DNA of 64,000 bases from CAWAHD01 sp963781785. Lineage in GTDB: Bacteria > Planctomycetota > Planctomycetia > Isosphaerales > Isosphaeraceae. Below, one piece after another: positions 28,859 through 39,021 of this stretch. A program made the position numbers and the translations under genes. The stretch covers positions 806,001-870,000 of the forward strand of contig CAWAHD010000003.1 in NCBI GenBank assembly GCA_963781785.1. The letters are read 5' to 3'. Below the pieces are notes generated by a model. The model was given only the letters and a program-made list of their open reading frames with translations. It was not told the origin of the DNA and ran no database searches. Position 1 is the stretch's first letter, and each line of letters opens with the position of its first letter.

Positions 28859-31800
28859 ATGATGAGCGACATCCCACCGTGGTGGGCTCCCAGGACCGGG
28901 AGGGAGCCAGATTCAGGAAGGCGGCGACGTCGACAGCGAGCGGGCCGGTGGAGGCACCGGATGCCAGCACTCGAGCTCCTGGAATCGCGCCGCTTGCTCT
29001 CCGTCAACATCGCCACGTTCCCGCTGCGCGGCGAGGGAACCTACCCCGAGGGGATAGCGACGGGGGCTGGGGCGGACCAGAACATCTGGTTCACCTTGAG
29101 CGCCAATGGCGGCAATATCGGGATGATCAACCCCAACGACACCAGCGCGGGGGTCACGCAGTACCCAATCCCGACTGACGGCTCCGGACCAGGTCCGATC
29201 GCGCCCGGGCCGGACGGCAACTACTGGTTCTTCGAGGAGACAGCCGATCAGTTCGGGGTCATCAATCCGACCACCGGTCACATTACGGAGATCCCCCTGC
29301 TGACGACGGCGGACCCGCAGGTCGACGGGATCACCACCGGGCCGAACGGAACGGTCTGGTTCACGGAGTACAACGCAGACAAGGTCGGAATGATCGACAC
29401 GGCCAACGATCAAATCACCGAATTCCCGGTGATAACCCCCGGAGCGGAACCCTACGGGATCGTGGAAGGTCCCGACGGCAACATATGGTTCACCGAGTCC
29501 GGGGTGAACAAGGTTGGAATGATCAACCCAACGACGCACGTCATGCAGGAGTACCCCATCGACTCCTCGGGCACCGACCAGGCCGAGGGCATCGCCGTTG
29601 GTCCGGATTTGAACCTTTGGTTCACGTTGACGGGCACCGACAAGATCGGCGTGATGAATCCGACGAAGGGCGCGATGGTCGCCGAGTATTCCGTCCCGAC
29701 CGCCAATGCGAAGCCCGATGCGATCGCGATTGGACCCGCGAAGGGAGCCATGTGGTTCACCGAGTCGGGAGCCGATCAGATCGCTGTGATCAGCACGACA
29801 GGCGTGGTGAGCGAAGCCGCAGCATATGGAACCAACTCCACGCCCATCGGTATCACTTCGGGGGCGGATGGCGGCGTCTGGTACGTCGAGTCCAATCACG
29901 TCGGGATCGAAGAATACAAATCCGGCGCATCCACGTCTTATCCTTACACGGTCACGAAGACCGATGCCCCGTTCGGGATCGCGCCCGACTCCCAGGGGAA
30001 TCTCTGGTTCGCCCAGCAAAGTGATGACCAGGTCGGGGTGTTCGACCCCGCGACCGATGTCAGCACAGAGGAGGTTGTGCCGACCTATGAAGCCGGCCCG
30101 CTCGAGGTCGCGCAAGGCCCCGGCTCGAGCGTCTGGTTCACCGAGTTCGGCGACGGCGCCGCCGGAGACAAGATCGGGATGATTGACTCGGCCACCGGTA
30201 AGATCACCGAGACGAGCGTCTTGACGCCCGATGCCCAGCCTTACGACATCGTGTACGATCCGGTGGACGGTAATCTCTGGTTCACCGAGTGGGCCCCGAT
30301 CGCCAACAAGGTCGGCAGGATTAATCCTACCACCAAATCGGTGTCGGAGTTTTCACTTCCGACCCCGAATGCCTATCCTGAGGCCATCACGGTCGACGCC
30401 GCCGGGAACGTCTGGTTCCTCGAGCCGAGCGTCAAGAAGATCGCCGAGCTCTCCCCGAACGACCCCAGCGTCATCAACGAGTACAACGTCCCCGGCGATG
30501 GCGGCGGCATCGTCGCCGGTCCTGACGGCAACATTTGGTTTACCGAGAATGTGAGCTCCGTGTGGAAGGTTGCCAAGTTCAGTCCCGCGACTGACACGGT
30601 GCTCGCTCAATACCCTGTGGTGGGCGGCGTTAACTTGACCGCGATCACGGTCGGTCCCGATCAGAACCTCTGGTTTACCGACGGCAGCGGCCGAATCGAC
30701 ACGATCACCACCGCCGGCGTGCTTAATTATTATCCGGTTCCCAACGCCATTCCGTCGGTGATCACACGAACGGCGGACGGCAATCTCTGGTTCACCGCCG
30801 CCGGAACCGCCGGACATCCCAACGTCATCGGTGTAGTGACGCTGACGCCCGCCACAATCCCGACCCAGCTCGCGGTAATGACGCAACCCCCCGCCGCCGT
30901 CACCGCCGCCAACGGGTTTGGCCTGGTGATCTCGGTGGAGAACGCCGCGGGTGATCTCGACCCGGACTATACCGGGAGCGTGACGATCACGCTGGCGAGC
31001 AACCCCGGCGGCGACACGCTCGGGGGCACCCTGACGGCGCCGGTTAGCCGCGGCGTGGCCGTCTTCCGCGGGCTAACTCTCCGAAATGCCGCTGTGGGTT
31101 ACACCATCCAGGCAACGGCGACAGGATTGACATCGGCGACGACGGACGCCTTCAACGTCACGCTCGGCGCCACGTCGCTACAGGTGACGACGCAGCCGCC
31201 GGCCAGCGTCGGTGCGGAAACGAGCTTCGGCCTCACCGTCTCCGCGGTCGATGGCCAGGGCAATGTGGATACCACCTACAACGGGCCGATGACCCTGACG
31301 CTCGGTAGCCACCCGGCCGGCAGTGCGCTCGGAGGAAGCGTTGCGGTGGGGGCGGCCAATGGGGTCGCGACTTTTGCCGGGCTGACTTTGAGTGTCCCGG
31401 GTGACTATACGATCGTCGCTTCAAGCGGCGACCTGACCCCTGCGGCGACCGTAAGCTTTATCGTGACTGGCGCCGGCGTTGCGGCGATTGGGGTGTCGTC
31501 TTCGCTGCCGAACTCGACGTATGGTCAATCAGCCAGTTTTACCGTCACAGTGAGCGGCGGCGGTCCGGCGCCGACAGGGACCGTGCAGTTCGTGGTTGAC
31601 GGGAGTGATCTGGGTGGCGCGATCACATTGTCGGGCGGAAGCGCGACTAGCCCGAGCACGGCGCTCCTTTCCGCGGGTAGCCACATGGTGGTGGCCGAGT
31701 ATTCGGGCGATACCAACTACATGGCAAATACGGGCAACTACACGCAGGTCGTTAACCCAGCCCCAGTCAGCATCGTACCGAATAACCTGAGCCGCACACT

Positions 31801-34800
31801 GGGGCAGCCGAACCCGACCTTGACGTATACGCTCAGCGGTCTTGTCAACGGTGAGAATGCCACGTCAGCCGGCATCACCGGCGCGCCCGACCTGGCGACG
31901 CCGGCGCTCGCGGACAGCCCTGCGGGGCAGTATCCGATCACGGTGACCGACGCCGGAACCTTAGCGGCGGCCAATTACGACTTCCCCGCGGCCGACTTCG
32001 AGACCGGCACGCTGACCGTGACGCAAGGCACCGTGGCAGTAGGAGTGTCATCGTCGCTGCAGAGTTCGACGTATGGTCAATCAGTGAGCTTCACGGTCAC
32101 CGTCACGGGCGGCGGTCCGGCGCCCTCAGGGACCGTGCGGTTCGTGGTTGACGGGAGTGACTTGGGTGGCGCGATCACATTGTCGGGCGGAAGCGCGACT
32201 AGCCCGAGCACGACGCTTCTTTCCGCGGGTAGCCACATGGTGGTGGCCGAGTATCCGGGCGATCCCAACTACGCGGCCGACACGGGCAGTTACACTCAGT
32301 TTGTTAGCCCGGCCGCACTCAGCATCGTGCCAGATAACCTCAGCCGGGCGGTGGGCCGGCCCAATCCGGTCCTGGCCTACACGCTGAGCGGTTTTGTCAA
32401 TGGCGAGAATGCCGCGTCAGCCGGCATCACCGGCGCGCCCGACTTGGCGACGCCCCCGTTGGCGGGCGCCCCTGCGGGGCCGTATCCGATCACGGTGACC
32501 GACGCCGGAACTTTAGCGGCGGCCAATTACGACTTCCCCGCGGCCGACTTCGAGACGGGCACACTGACCGTGACGCAAGGCGCCGTGACGGTGGCAGTGT
32601 CATCGTCGCTGCGGAGTTCGACGTATGGTCAATCAGTGAGCTTCACGGTGACCGTCACGGGCGGCGGTCCGGCGCCGACAGGGACCGTGCAGTTCGTGGT
32701 TGACGGGAGTGATTTGGGTGGCGCGATCACATTGTCGGGCGGAAGCGCGACTAGCCCGAGCGCGACGCTTCTTTCCGCGGGTAGCCACATGGTGGTGGCC
32801 GAGTATTCGGGCGATACCAACTACATGGCAAATACGGGCAACGACACGCAGGTCGTTAACCCGGACCCAGTCAGCATCGTACCGAATAACCTGAGCCGCA
32901 CACTGGGGCAAACGAACCCGACCTTGACGTATACGCTCAGCGGTTTTGTCAATGGTGAGAATGCCGCGTCAGCGGGCATCACCGGCGCGCCCGACCTCGC
33001 GACGCCAGCGTCGACGGACAGCCCTGCGGGGCGGTATCCGATCACGGTGACCGACGCCGGAACTTTAGCGGCGGCCAATTACGACTTCCCCGCGGCCGAC
33101 TATGAGACCGGCACACTGACCGTGACGCAAGGCACCGTGACGGTGGGAGTGTCATCGTCGCTGCGGAGTTCGACGTATGGTCAATCAGTGAGCTTCACGG
33201 TAACCGTCACGGGCGGCGGTCCTGCGCCCTCAGGGACCGTGCAGTTCGTGGTTGACGGGAGTGATTTGGGTGGCGCGATCACATTGGCGGGCGGAAGTTC
33301 GACCAGCCCGAGCACGACGCTTCTTTCCGCGGGTAGCCACATGGTGGCAGCCGTTTATTCGGGCGATCCCAACTACATGGGAAATACGGGCAACTACACG
33401 CAGGTCGTTAACCCGGCCTCGGTTAGCATCCTACCTAATAACCTGAGCCGCACACCGGGGCAGCCGAACCCGACGTTGACGTATACGCTCAGCGGTCTTG
33501 TCAATGGTGAGAATGCCGCGTCAGCCGGCATCACCGGCGCGCCCGACCTGGCGACGCCGGCGTCGACGGACAGCCCTGCGGGGCAGTACCCGATCACGGT
33601 GACCGACGCCGGAACATTAGCAGCGGCCAATTACGACTTCCCCGCGGCCGACTTTGAGACCGGCACACTGACCGTGAAGCAAGGCGCCGTGACGGTGGGA
33701 GTGTCACCGTCGCTGCGGAGTTCGACATATGGTCAATCAGTGAGCTTCACGGTCACCGTTACGGGCAGCGGTCCGGCGCCCTCAGGGACCGTGCAGTTCG
33801 TGGTTGACGGGAGTGATTTGGGTGGCGCGATCACATTGTCGGGCGGAAGCGCGACTAGCCCGAGCACGACGCTCCTTTCCGCGGGTAGCCGCATGGTGGT
33901 GGCCGAGTATTCGGGCGACCCCAACTACGCGGCCGACACGGGCAGTTACACTCAGTTTGTTAGCCCGGCCGCACTCAGCATCGTGCCAAATAACATCAGC
34001 CGGGCGGTGGACTGGCCCAATCCCGTCCTGGCCTACACGCTCAGCGGTTTTGTCAATGGTGAGAATGCCAAGTCAGCCGGCATCACCGGCGCGCCCGACC
34101 TGGCGACGCCGGCGACGTCGGGCAGCGCAGCGGGCCAATACCCCATCTCGGTGACCGACGCCGGGACTTTGGCGGCGGCCAATTACGACTTCCCCGCAGC
34201 CGACTTTGCGAGAGGTACGCTGACGGTCGCTCCGGTCACGCCGGTGATCTCCGTCACCCGAGCCGCCTCGTCAATGAATCCCTCGTTCTTTGGCCAGAGT
34301 GTCACGTTCGACGCCACAGTCGGGCTTGGCGCCGGCGGCTCCATTACGCCGGCGGGAACCATCACGTTCTACGACGGTAACCCGAGCGCCGGTGGCTCGA
34401 AGATCGGATCGCAAGCCGTCTCGGGAGGCAGTGCGAGCATCACGACCAGCGCGCTGACGGTCTCCGCCGCCGGGCATGCGATCTACGCGGTGTATACACC
34501 GGCGCCCGCGGAGTCTGCTGACATTAACGGCGTCACCTCGACGCCCCTTCTTCAGACCGTCAGTGGCGATCAAACGGCTATCAGCGTGAGCTCTTCGGCC
34601 AACCGCGTCAAGAAGGGCAAGGCAGTGACCCTCACGGCGGTGGTGTCCAACGCGAGCACGCCGTCGGGCGGCGTTCCCGCGGGTACGGTCGTATTTGAAG
34701 TCGATGGCCGCGCGCACGGGCGGCCCATGAAGCTTTCGGCACGCGGGAAAGCCGTGTACGCCAAAGTCAAACTGCCCTTCGGCACACACGTGGTCACGGT

Positions 34801-34876
34801 GCTCTACACGCCAGGCGATATCGATTTCGCCTCCAGCCAGGGCACTCTGGTCGGGGGCCTGAAGGTTAAACGCTAA
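28859..34876 (+). CDS. Giant LEPR-XLL protein: Vgb-like propeller plus five near-identical repeats
   Basis: 2005 residues from ATG 28859 (AGGAG upstream). The Arg-rich leader ends LELLESRRLLSVN. Residues about 50-660 are a virginiamycin-B-lyase-like beta-propeller: many GPDGNIWFTE..NKVGMINP blades. Two Ig/filamin-like domains follow, then five 184-residue units (about 874-1793), each an Ig-like part (STYGQSVSFTVTVTGGGPAP) plus an MBG-like part (YPITVTDAGTLAAANYDFPA). Two more Ig-like domains close the protein. The propeller lacks evidence of lyase activity and may be structural. TAA overlaps the ATG of the next gene (TAATG), so the two are translationally coupled. Confidence 0.85.
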   Translation: MMSDIPPWWAPRTGREPDSGRRRRRQRAGRWRHRMPALELLESRRLLSVNIATFPLRGEGTYPEGIATGAGADQNIWFTLSANGGNIGMINPNDTSAGVTQYPIPTDGSGPGPIAPGPDGNYWFFEETADQFGVINPTTGHITEIPLLTTADPQVDGITTGPNGTVWFTEYNADKVGMIDTANDQITEFPVITPGAEPYGIVEGPDGNIWFTESGVNKVGMINPTTHVMQEYPIDSSGTDQAEGIAVGPDLNLWFTLTGTDKIGVMNPTKGAMVAEYSVPTANAKPDAIAIGPAKGAMWFTESGADQIAVISTTGVVSEAAAYGTNSTPIGITSGADGGVWYVESNHVGIEEYKSGASTSYPYTVTKTDAPFGIAPDSQGNLWFAQQSDDQVGVFDPATDVSTEEVVPTYEAGPLEVAQGPGSSVWFTEFGDGAAGDKIGMIDSATGKITETSVLTPDAQPYDIVYDPVDGNLWFTEWAPIANKVGRINPTTKSVSEFSLPTPNAYPEAITVDAAGNVWFLEPSVKKIAELSPNDPSVINEYNVPGDGGGIVAGPDGNIWFTENVSSVWKVAKFSPATDTVLAQYPVVGGVNLTAITVGPDQNLWFTDGSGRIDTITTAGVLNYYPVPNAIPSVITRTADGNLWFTAAGTAGHPNVIGVVTLTPATIPTQLAVMTQPPAAVTAANGFGLVISVENAAGDLDPDYTGSVTITLASNPGGDTLGGTLTAPVSRGVAVFRGLTLRNAAVGYTIQATATGLTSATTDAFNVTLGATSLQVTTQPPASVGAETSFGLTVSAVDGQGNVDTTYNGPMTLTLGSHPAGSALGGSVAVGAANGVATFAGLTLSVPGDYTIVASSGDLTPAATVSFIVTGAGVAAIGVSSSLPNSTYGQSASFTVTVSGGGPAPTGTVQFVVDGSDLGGAITLSGGSATSPSTALLSAGSHMVVAEYSGDTNYMANTGNYTQVVNPAPVSIVPNNLSRTLGQPNPTLTYTLSGLVNGENATSAGITGAPDLATPALADSPAGQYPITVTDAGTLAAANYDFPAADFETGTLTVTQGTVAVGVSSSLQSSTYGQSVSFTVTVTGGGPAPSGTVRFVVDGSDLGGAITLSGGSATSPSTTLLSAGSHMVVAEYPGDPNYAADTGSYTQFVSPAALSIVPDNLSRAVGRPNPVLAYTLSGFVNGENAASAGITGAPDLATPPLAGAPAGPYPITVTDAGTLAAANYDFPAADFETGTLTVTQGAVTVAVSSSLRSSTYGQSVSFTVTVTGGGPAPTGTVQFVVDGSDLGGAITLSGGSATSPSATLLSAGSHMVVAEYSGDTNYMANTGNDTQVVNPDPVSIVPNNLSRTLGQTNPTLTYTLSGFVNGENAASAGITGAPDLATPASTDSPAGRYPITVTDAGTLAAANYDFPAADYETGTLTVTQGTVTVGVSSSLRSSTYGQSVSFTVTVTGGGPAPSGTVQFVVDGSDLGGAITLAGGSSTSPSTTLLSAGSHMVAAVYSGDPNYMGNTGNYTQVVNPASVSILPNNLSRTPGQPNPTLTYTLSGLVNGENAASAGITGAPDLATPASTDSPAGQYPITVTDAGTLAAANYDFPAADFETGTLTVKQGAVTVGVSPSLRSSTYGQSVSFTVTVTGSGPAPSGTVQFVVDGSDLGGAITLSGGSATSPSTTLLSAGSRMVVAEYSGDPNYAADTGSYTQFVSPAALSIVPNNISRAVDWPNPVLAYTLSGFVNGENAKSAGITGAPDLATPATSGSAAGQYPISVTDAGTLAAANYDFPAADFARGTLTVAPVTPVISVTRAASSMNPSFFGQSVTFDATVGLGAGGSITPAGTITFYDGNPSAGGSKIGSQAVSGGSASITTSALTVSAAGHAIYAVYTPAPAESADINGVTSTPLLQTVSGDQTAISVSSSANRVKKGKAVTLTAVVSNASTPSGGVPAGTVVFEVDGRAHGRPMKLSARGKAVYAKVKLPFGTHVVTVLYTPGDIDFASSQGTLVGGLKVKR
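31478..34237 (+). repeat. 552-bp tandem repeat, five units, inside the gene
   Basis: Landmarks such as TATGGTCAATCAG and GTTGACGGGAGTGA recur every 552 bases (for example 31596, 32148, 32700, 33252, 33804). Units differ by few substitutions, many silent, pointing to recent expansion or gene conversion. Unit number is easily miscounted by assemblers. Confidence 0.85.
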
Positions 34877-37800
34877 TGCGTCAGAACGGGGAACTGAGCC
34901 AGTCGCATGCGTCGGCGCAGTCGTCACATCTGAACTGGATGCACTGGAGTATCGACGTGAGAAACGCAGGAAGAGCAGCCCGGCGGAACTGGAATCCGCG
35001 CATCGAGTTCATGGAAGCCAGGGCCCTTCTGGCGAGCATCACGGAGTACCCGATTCCGGGCGGCACCACATCCCTGGGCAACGGCCTCTTCGGGATTACG
35101 GGCGGCCCGGACGGCAACGTCTACTTCACCGACACAGAGGACAACGCGATCGGCCAGATCGATCCATCGGGAAACATCCATGAGTTTCCCAACGCCCCCG
35201 GCGGCGGCGGGGGATTCTTCAAGAATGGGCTCGATGGCATCGCGCTCGGCTCCGACGACGAGCTGGTGTTCACCGAGTCGACTCAGGGCGCGCTCGGCAA
35301 AATCACGACGACCGGATCGTACAGTCAGTATCCCATCGGGTCATCGGGTTCGCTGACGGGCCAGGGACCCGACCAGATCACGACCGCCAGCGACGGGACG
35401 CTGTGGTGGACCGAGGATGGGTCCAACGCGATCGGCGAGCTGACGCGAGCAGGAGTATTCAACCAGTACGCCGTCCCCAACGCTTACAGTGGAGGCATCA
35501 TCGGCCCGAGCATGAAGGGCATCACCGTCGGATCCGACGGCAACATCTGGTTCACCAACTGGGGCCCATTCGGCGACTTCATCGGCAAGATGACTCCGGC
35601 CGGCAGCGTCACCGAGTTCCCCCTCTCGGGCGGCACCGACCCTTACGGAATCACAAGCGGCCCGGATGGCAATCTCTGGTTCGTGGCGTATGGCACGAAC
35701 ACGATCGATGTGATGTCGACAGCAGGCACGATGCTCGACGAGGATCCGATTGGCAACGGCCTCGGGTCGCTTGCGGATATCACGGTCGGCTCGGATAACA
35801 ACCTGTACTTCACGGCGCAGACCGGCTACATCGGCGAGATCACCACCAGCGGCGTTGTCACGAGCACTCCCGTGTCGACCACGGTCCAGACCGTGCCAGG
35901 TGCAAGCGGTCCTCAGCCGCTGGCCATCACGAGCGGGCCGGACGGTAATATCTGGTTCACGGACCCGTGGACCGACAGCATTGGCGTGCTCAGGATTGCC
36001 CCGAGCCGCCTGCCCACCATGACGGCGCTGAGCACCTCGACCGCAACCGCGGCCCCGGGACAGTCAGTCACGCTCACCGCAACCGTCAGCGACCTCTCTC
36101 CGGGCGGGGCGTCTCCGAATGGCGGGACGGTCACCTTCAGCGACCAGAACGGGGTACTCGACCGCGAAACGCTGGTCGACGGCGTGGCGACGTACACGAC
36201 CTCGACACTGGCAGTGGGCACGGATACCGTTACGGCGTTTTATGCCGGCAGCGCGAGCTTTGCCCCGAGCGCCACCGGGAGAATCGTGACGGCGGTCGGC
36301 AGCGGCGCCGCCACGTACGCAGGCGACCTCAACGAGCCCTGCGGCCTGGCGGGCGACTCCGAGGGCGACCTGTTCATCGCCGACGCCGCCGACAACGTGG
36401 TTCAGGAAGTCGTCAAGGCCACCGGCGACGTGATCGCGGTCGCCGGCAACGGCATGGCCGGCTACAAGGGCGACGGCTTGCTCGCCACCAATGCCGAGCT
36501 GGATTTCCCAGAGGGGGTCGCCGTCGACTCGGCGGGCGACGTGTTCATTGCCGACACCGTGAACAACATGGTCCGCGAAGTCGTCGAGGCGACCGGCGAC
36601 ATCTTCACTGTCGCCGGCAACGGCATGGCCGGCTACCAGGGCGACGGCCAGCTTGCGACCGACGCCGAGCTGGACAATCCCTACGCCGTCGCCGTCGACC
36701 GGGCCGGCGACCTGTTCATTGCCGATTGGGGCAACAGCGTGATCCGCGAGGTGGTCAAGGAGACCGGCGACATCATCACTTTCGCCGGCACCGGCGTCGC
36801 CGGTGACAGCGGGAACGGCGGGCTTGCGACCGATGCCATGCTAGACCACCCCGAAGGCATCGCGCTTGATTCCGCGGGCGACCTCTTGATCGCCGACTGG
36901 AAGAACAACATGGTCCGGGAGGTCGTCAAGGCGACGGGCAACATCATCGCCGTCGCCGGCAACGGCACCGCCGGTGAACAGGGTGACGGCGGACTCGCTA
37001 CGGCTGCCAAACTGGACCAGCCGGTGGGCCTCGCCTTCGATTCGGTTGGCGACCTGTTGATCGCCGAATACGGAGGCGACGTGGTCCGCGAGGTCGAGAA
37101 CGCGACCGGCGACATCGTGACCGTCGCCGGCGACGGCAAGACGGGCTATACCGGCGATGGCGGGCTCGCGACGGCCGCGGAACTGGACTTTCCGTTCGGC
37201 CTTGCCGTCGATTCCGCCGGCGACGTGTTCATGAGCGACGTGACCAACAGCGTGGTCCGCGAGTTCACGCAGGCTGTGACCGTGAGCGTGTCCGCGCCGA
37301 ACATGTTGGTAATCCACACCCGGCCGTCGGCAAAAGCCACGGCCGGCAAGCCGTTCGCGATTCAACCGGTTGTTTACGTCGAGGATTCGAGCGGCAACCT
37401 CGACACGAGCGACAACAGTTCGGTGATCACGGTCTCTCTGGCCAGTGGGATGGGCCCGCTCCAGGGGAAGTCGCTGTCGGTGACCGCTGTGGGCGGGATT
37501 GCGAGCTTCAGTGGTCTCTTCGATAACACCGCCGAGACGATCACGCTCCAGTTCTCTGCCGCCGGAATGATCTCGTCGCAGAAAGCGTCCATCGATGTCC
37601 TGCCGGCAACCCCCTTCCGCCTGAAGATCGAGACTCAGCCGTCCCCCACGGCAACAGCAGGTGTGCCATTTGCGACGCAGCCGGTCATCGAAGAGCTGGA
37701 TCTGTACGGTAATGTCGAGACGACCGACAGCAGCACGCCGATCACGGCGTCAGTGGACTTCGGCAACGGACCGCTCGACGGCTCCGCCACGGTCACGTTG

Positions 37801-38928
37801 TCAGCCGGCGTCGCCACCTTCACCAGCGTCTCCGGTACGTCGATCGGCACCATCGCTCTGCTTTTCTCGGGCGGCGGGTTCAAGGTCGGGCCGTCCGACC
37901 AGATCGTGATCAGTCCCGGCCCGGCGACTCAACTGGCAATCAAGCAGCAACCGGGTGCGACGGTGACGGCCGGCAATGCATTCAGCGGTCCCATCGCGAT
38001 CGACGTGGAGGACAAATACGGTAACCTCGTGAGCAGCGATAACTCGACGGTCGTGACGGCAAGCCTCAATAGCGGCAACGGCTCACTCAAGGGAGCCAGC
38101 CCTGTCACCGTGCAGGGCGGCGTGGCCACCCTCACCAACCTCGAGGTCGACACTGCCGGGCCCCTCACGCTCGAGTTCGCGAGCGGCACGCTGATCCCGG
38201 CGATTTCTCGCTTGATCACGGTGTCGCCCGCGAAAGCGACCAGGCTCGCGCTGACGACCCTGCCGCCCAGCCCGGTGATCGCCGGCCAACCGTTCATCGT
38301 GGTCGTCGCGGCCGAGGACCCGTTCGATAACGTGGCAACCAGCTTCGACGGTAATGTGACGCTCTCCGTGGCTGGGGACCCGAGCTTCACCACGATGGTG
38401 GCCGCGAAGAACGGCGTTGCGAGCTTCGTGGGACTCTCGTTGGGCGCCGGGTCCCAGGGCGTTTCGATCGAGGCGACCGCAGGCGGTCTGTCGCCGGTCG
38501 CCAGTTCTCCCATCACGGTGAATCCCCGGCCGACGATCACCGGCGAGCAGGTGGTGACGTACCGGAAGACCAACACGAAGGGCAGACCCGTCGGCAAGTC
38601 GGTCTTCGGCGGTTTCCAGCTTACATACAGCACGCCGATGAATTCAGCGGCCGGTTCGAAGGCCGATTATCAGGTCCTGGCGCCTATCACGACGCGGATC
38701 AACAAGAAGAAAAGCTACAAGCCGGTCGACTTCACGACCTCCTACAACGCGGTGACCAACACGGTCACGTTGAACCTCAAGAGCAAGACAACGTTCGCCA
38801 AGGGGGGCGAGATCACCGTCGTCTATTCTCCGCCGAATGGGGTTTCCAGTGCAGCGGGCGTCGGGCTCGATCCCAACTACGCCAAGTTCACCATCCAGCC
38901 CGGGGCGAAGGGCATCACACTCGCTTGA
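34876..38928 (+). CDS. LEPR-XLL protein with Vgb-like and NHL propellers and Ig/filamin-like domains
   Basis: 1350 residues. The leader carries IEFMEARALLASI, a LEPR-XLL variant, at about residues 43-55. A first propeller (55-375, GPDGNIWFTDPWTDSIG-type blades) is followed by a Big_3-like domain, then six NHL blades of 56 residues (470-800, DLFIADWGNSVIREVV..TGDI), then three or four filamin/invasin-like beta domains (ATQLAIKQQPGATVTAGNAF) and a C-terminal domain with Lys-rich strands. Starts on the last base of the upstream stop, so it is cotranslated with the giant protein. Surface assembly or matrix protein by inference. Confidence 0.82.
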   Translation: MRQNGELSQSHASAQSSHLNWMHWSIDVRNAGRAARRNWNPRIEFMEARALLASITEYPIPGGTTSLGNGLFGITGGPDGNVYFTDTEDNAIGQIDPSGNIHEFPNAPGGGGGFFKNGLDGIALGSDDELVFTESTQGALGKITTTGSYSQYPIGSSGSLTGQGPDQITTASDGTLWWTEDGSNAIGELTRAGVFNQYAVPNAYSGGIIGPSMKGITVGSDGNIWFTNWGPFGDFIGKMTPAGSVTEFPLSGGTDPYGITSGPDGNLWFVAYGTNTIDVMSTAGTMLDEDPIGNGLGSLADITVGSDNNLYFTAQTGYIGEITTSGVVTSTPVSTTVQTVPGASGPQPLAITSGPDGNIWFTDPWTDSIGVLRIAPSRLPTMTALSTSTATAAPGQSVTLTATVSDLSPGGASPNGGTVTFSDQNGVLDRETLVDGVATYTTSTLAVGTDTVTAFYAGSASFAPSATGRIVTAVGSGAATYAGDLNEPCGLAGDSEGDLFIADAADNVVQEVVKATGDVIAVAGNGMAGYKGDGLLATNAELDFPEGVAVDSAGDVFIADTVNNMVREVVEATGDIFTVAGNGMAGYQGDGQLATDAELDNPYAVAVDRAGDLFIADWGNSVIREVVKETGDIITFAGTGVAGDSGNGGLATDAMLDHPEGIALDSAGDLLIADWKNNMVREVVKATGNIIAVAGNGTAGEQGDGGLATAAKLDQPVGLAFDSVGDLLIAEYGGDVVREVENATGDIVTVAGDGKTGYTGDGGLATAAELDFPFGLAVDSAGDVFMSDVTNSVVREFTQAVTVSVSAPNMLVIHTRPSAKATAGKPFAIQPVVYVEDSSGNLDTSDNSSVITVSLASGMGPLQGKSLSVTAVGGIASFSGLFDNTAETITLQFSAAGMISSQKASIDVLPATPFRLKIETQPSPTATAGVPFATQPVIEELDLYGNVETTDSSTPITASVDFGNGPLDGSATVTLSAGVATFTSVSGTSIGTIALLFSGGGFKVGPSDQIVISPGPATQLAIKQQPGATVTAGNAFSGPIAIDVEDKYGNLVSSDNSTVVTASLNSGNGSLKGASPVTVQGGVATLTNLEVDTAGPLTLEFASGTLIPAISRLITVSPAKATRLALTTLPPSPVIAGQPFIVVVAAEDPFDNVATSFDGNVTLSVAGDPSFTTMVAAKNGVASFVGLSLGAGSQGVSIEATAGGLSPVASSPITVNPRPTITGEQVVTYRKTNTKGRPVGKSVFGGFQLTYSTPMNSAAGSKADYQVLAPITTRINKKKSYKPVDFTTSYNAVTNTVTLNLKSKTTFAKGGEITVVYSPPNGVSSAAGVGLDPNYAKFTIQPGAKGITLA
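36365..37260 (+). repeat. 168-bp in-frame repeats encoding NHL blades
   Basis: The GGCGACNTGTTCATCGCCGA landmark recurs about every 168 bases (36365, 36533, 36701, 36869, 37037, 37205). More diverged than the 552-bp repeats next door, so an older array. Confidence 0.7.
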
Positions 38929-39021
38929 GGAGACCACGACGCCGCGCGTTGTGTCTAAAGAGTTTCATATCATTTTCATATAGTTGTATGACGCCTTCTC
39001 TGCTCTCGAGGGGCAGATCCG

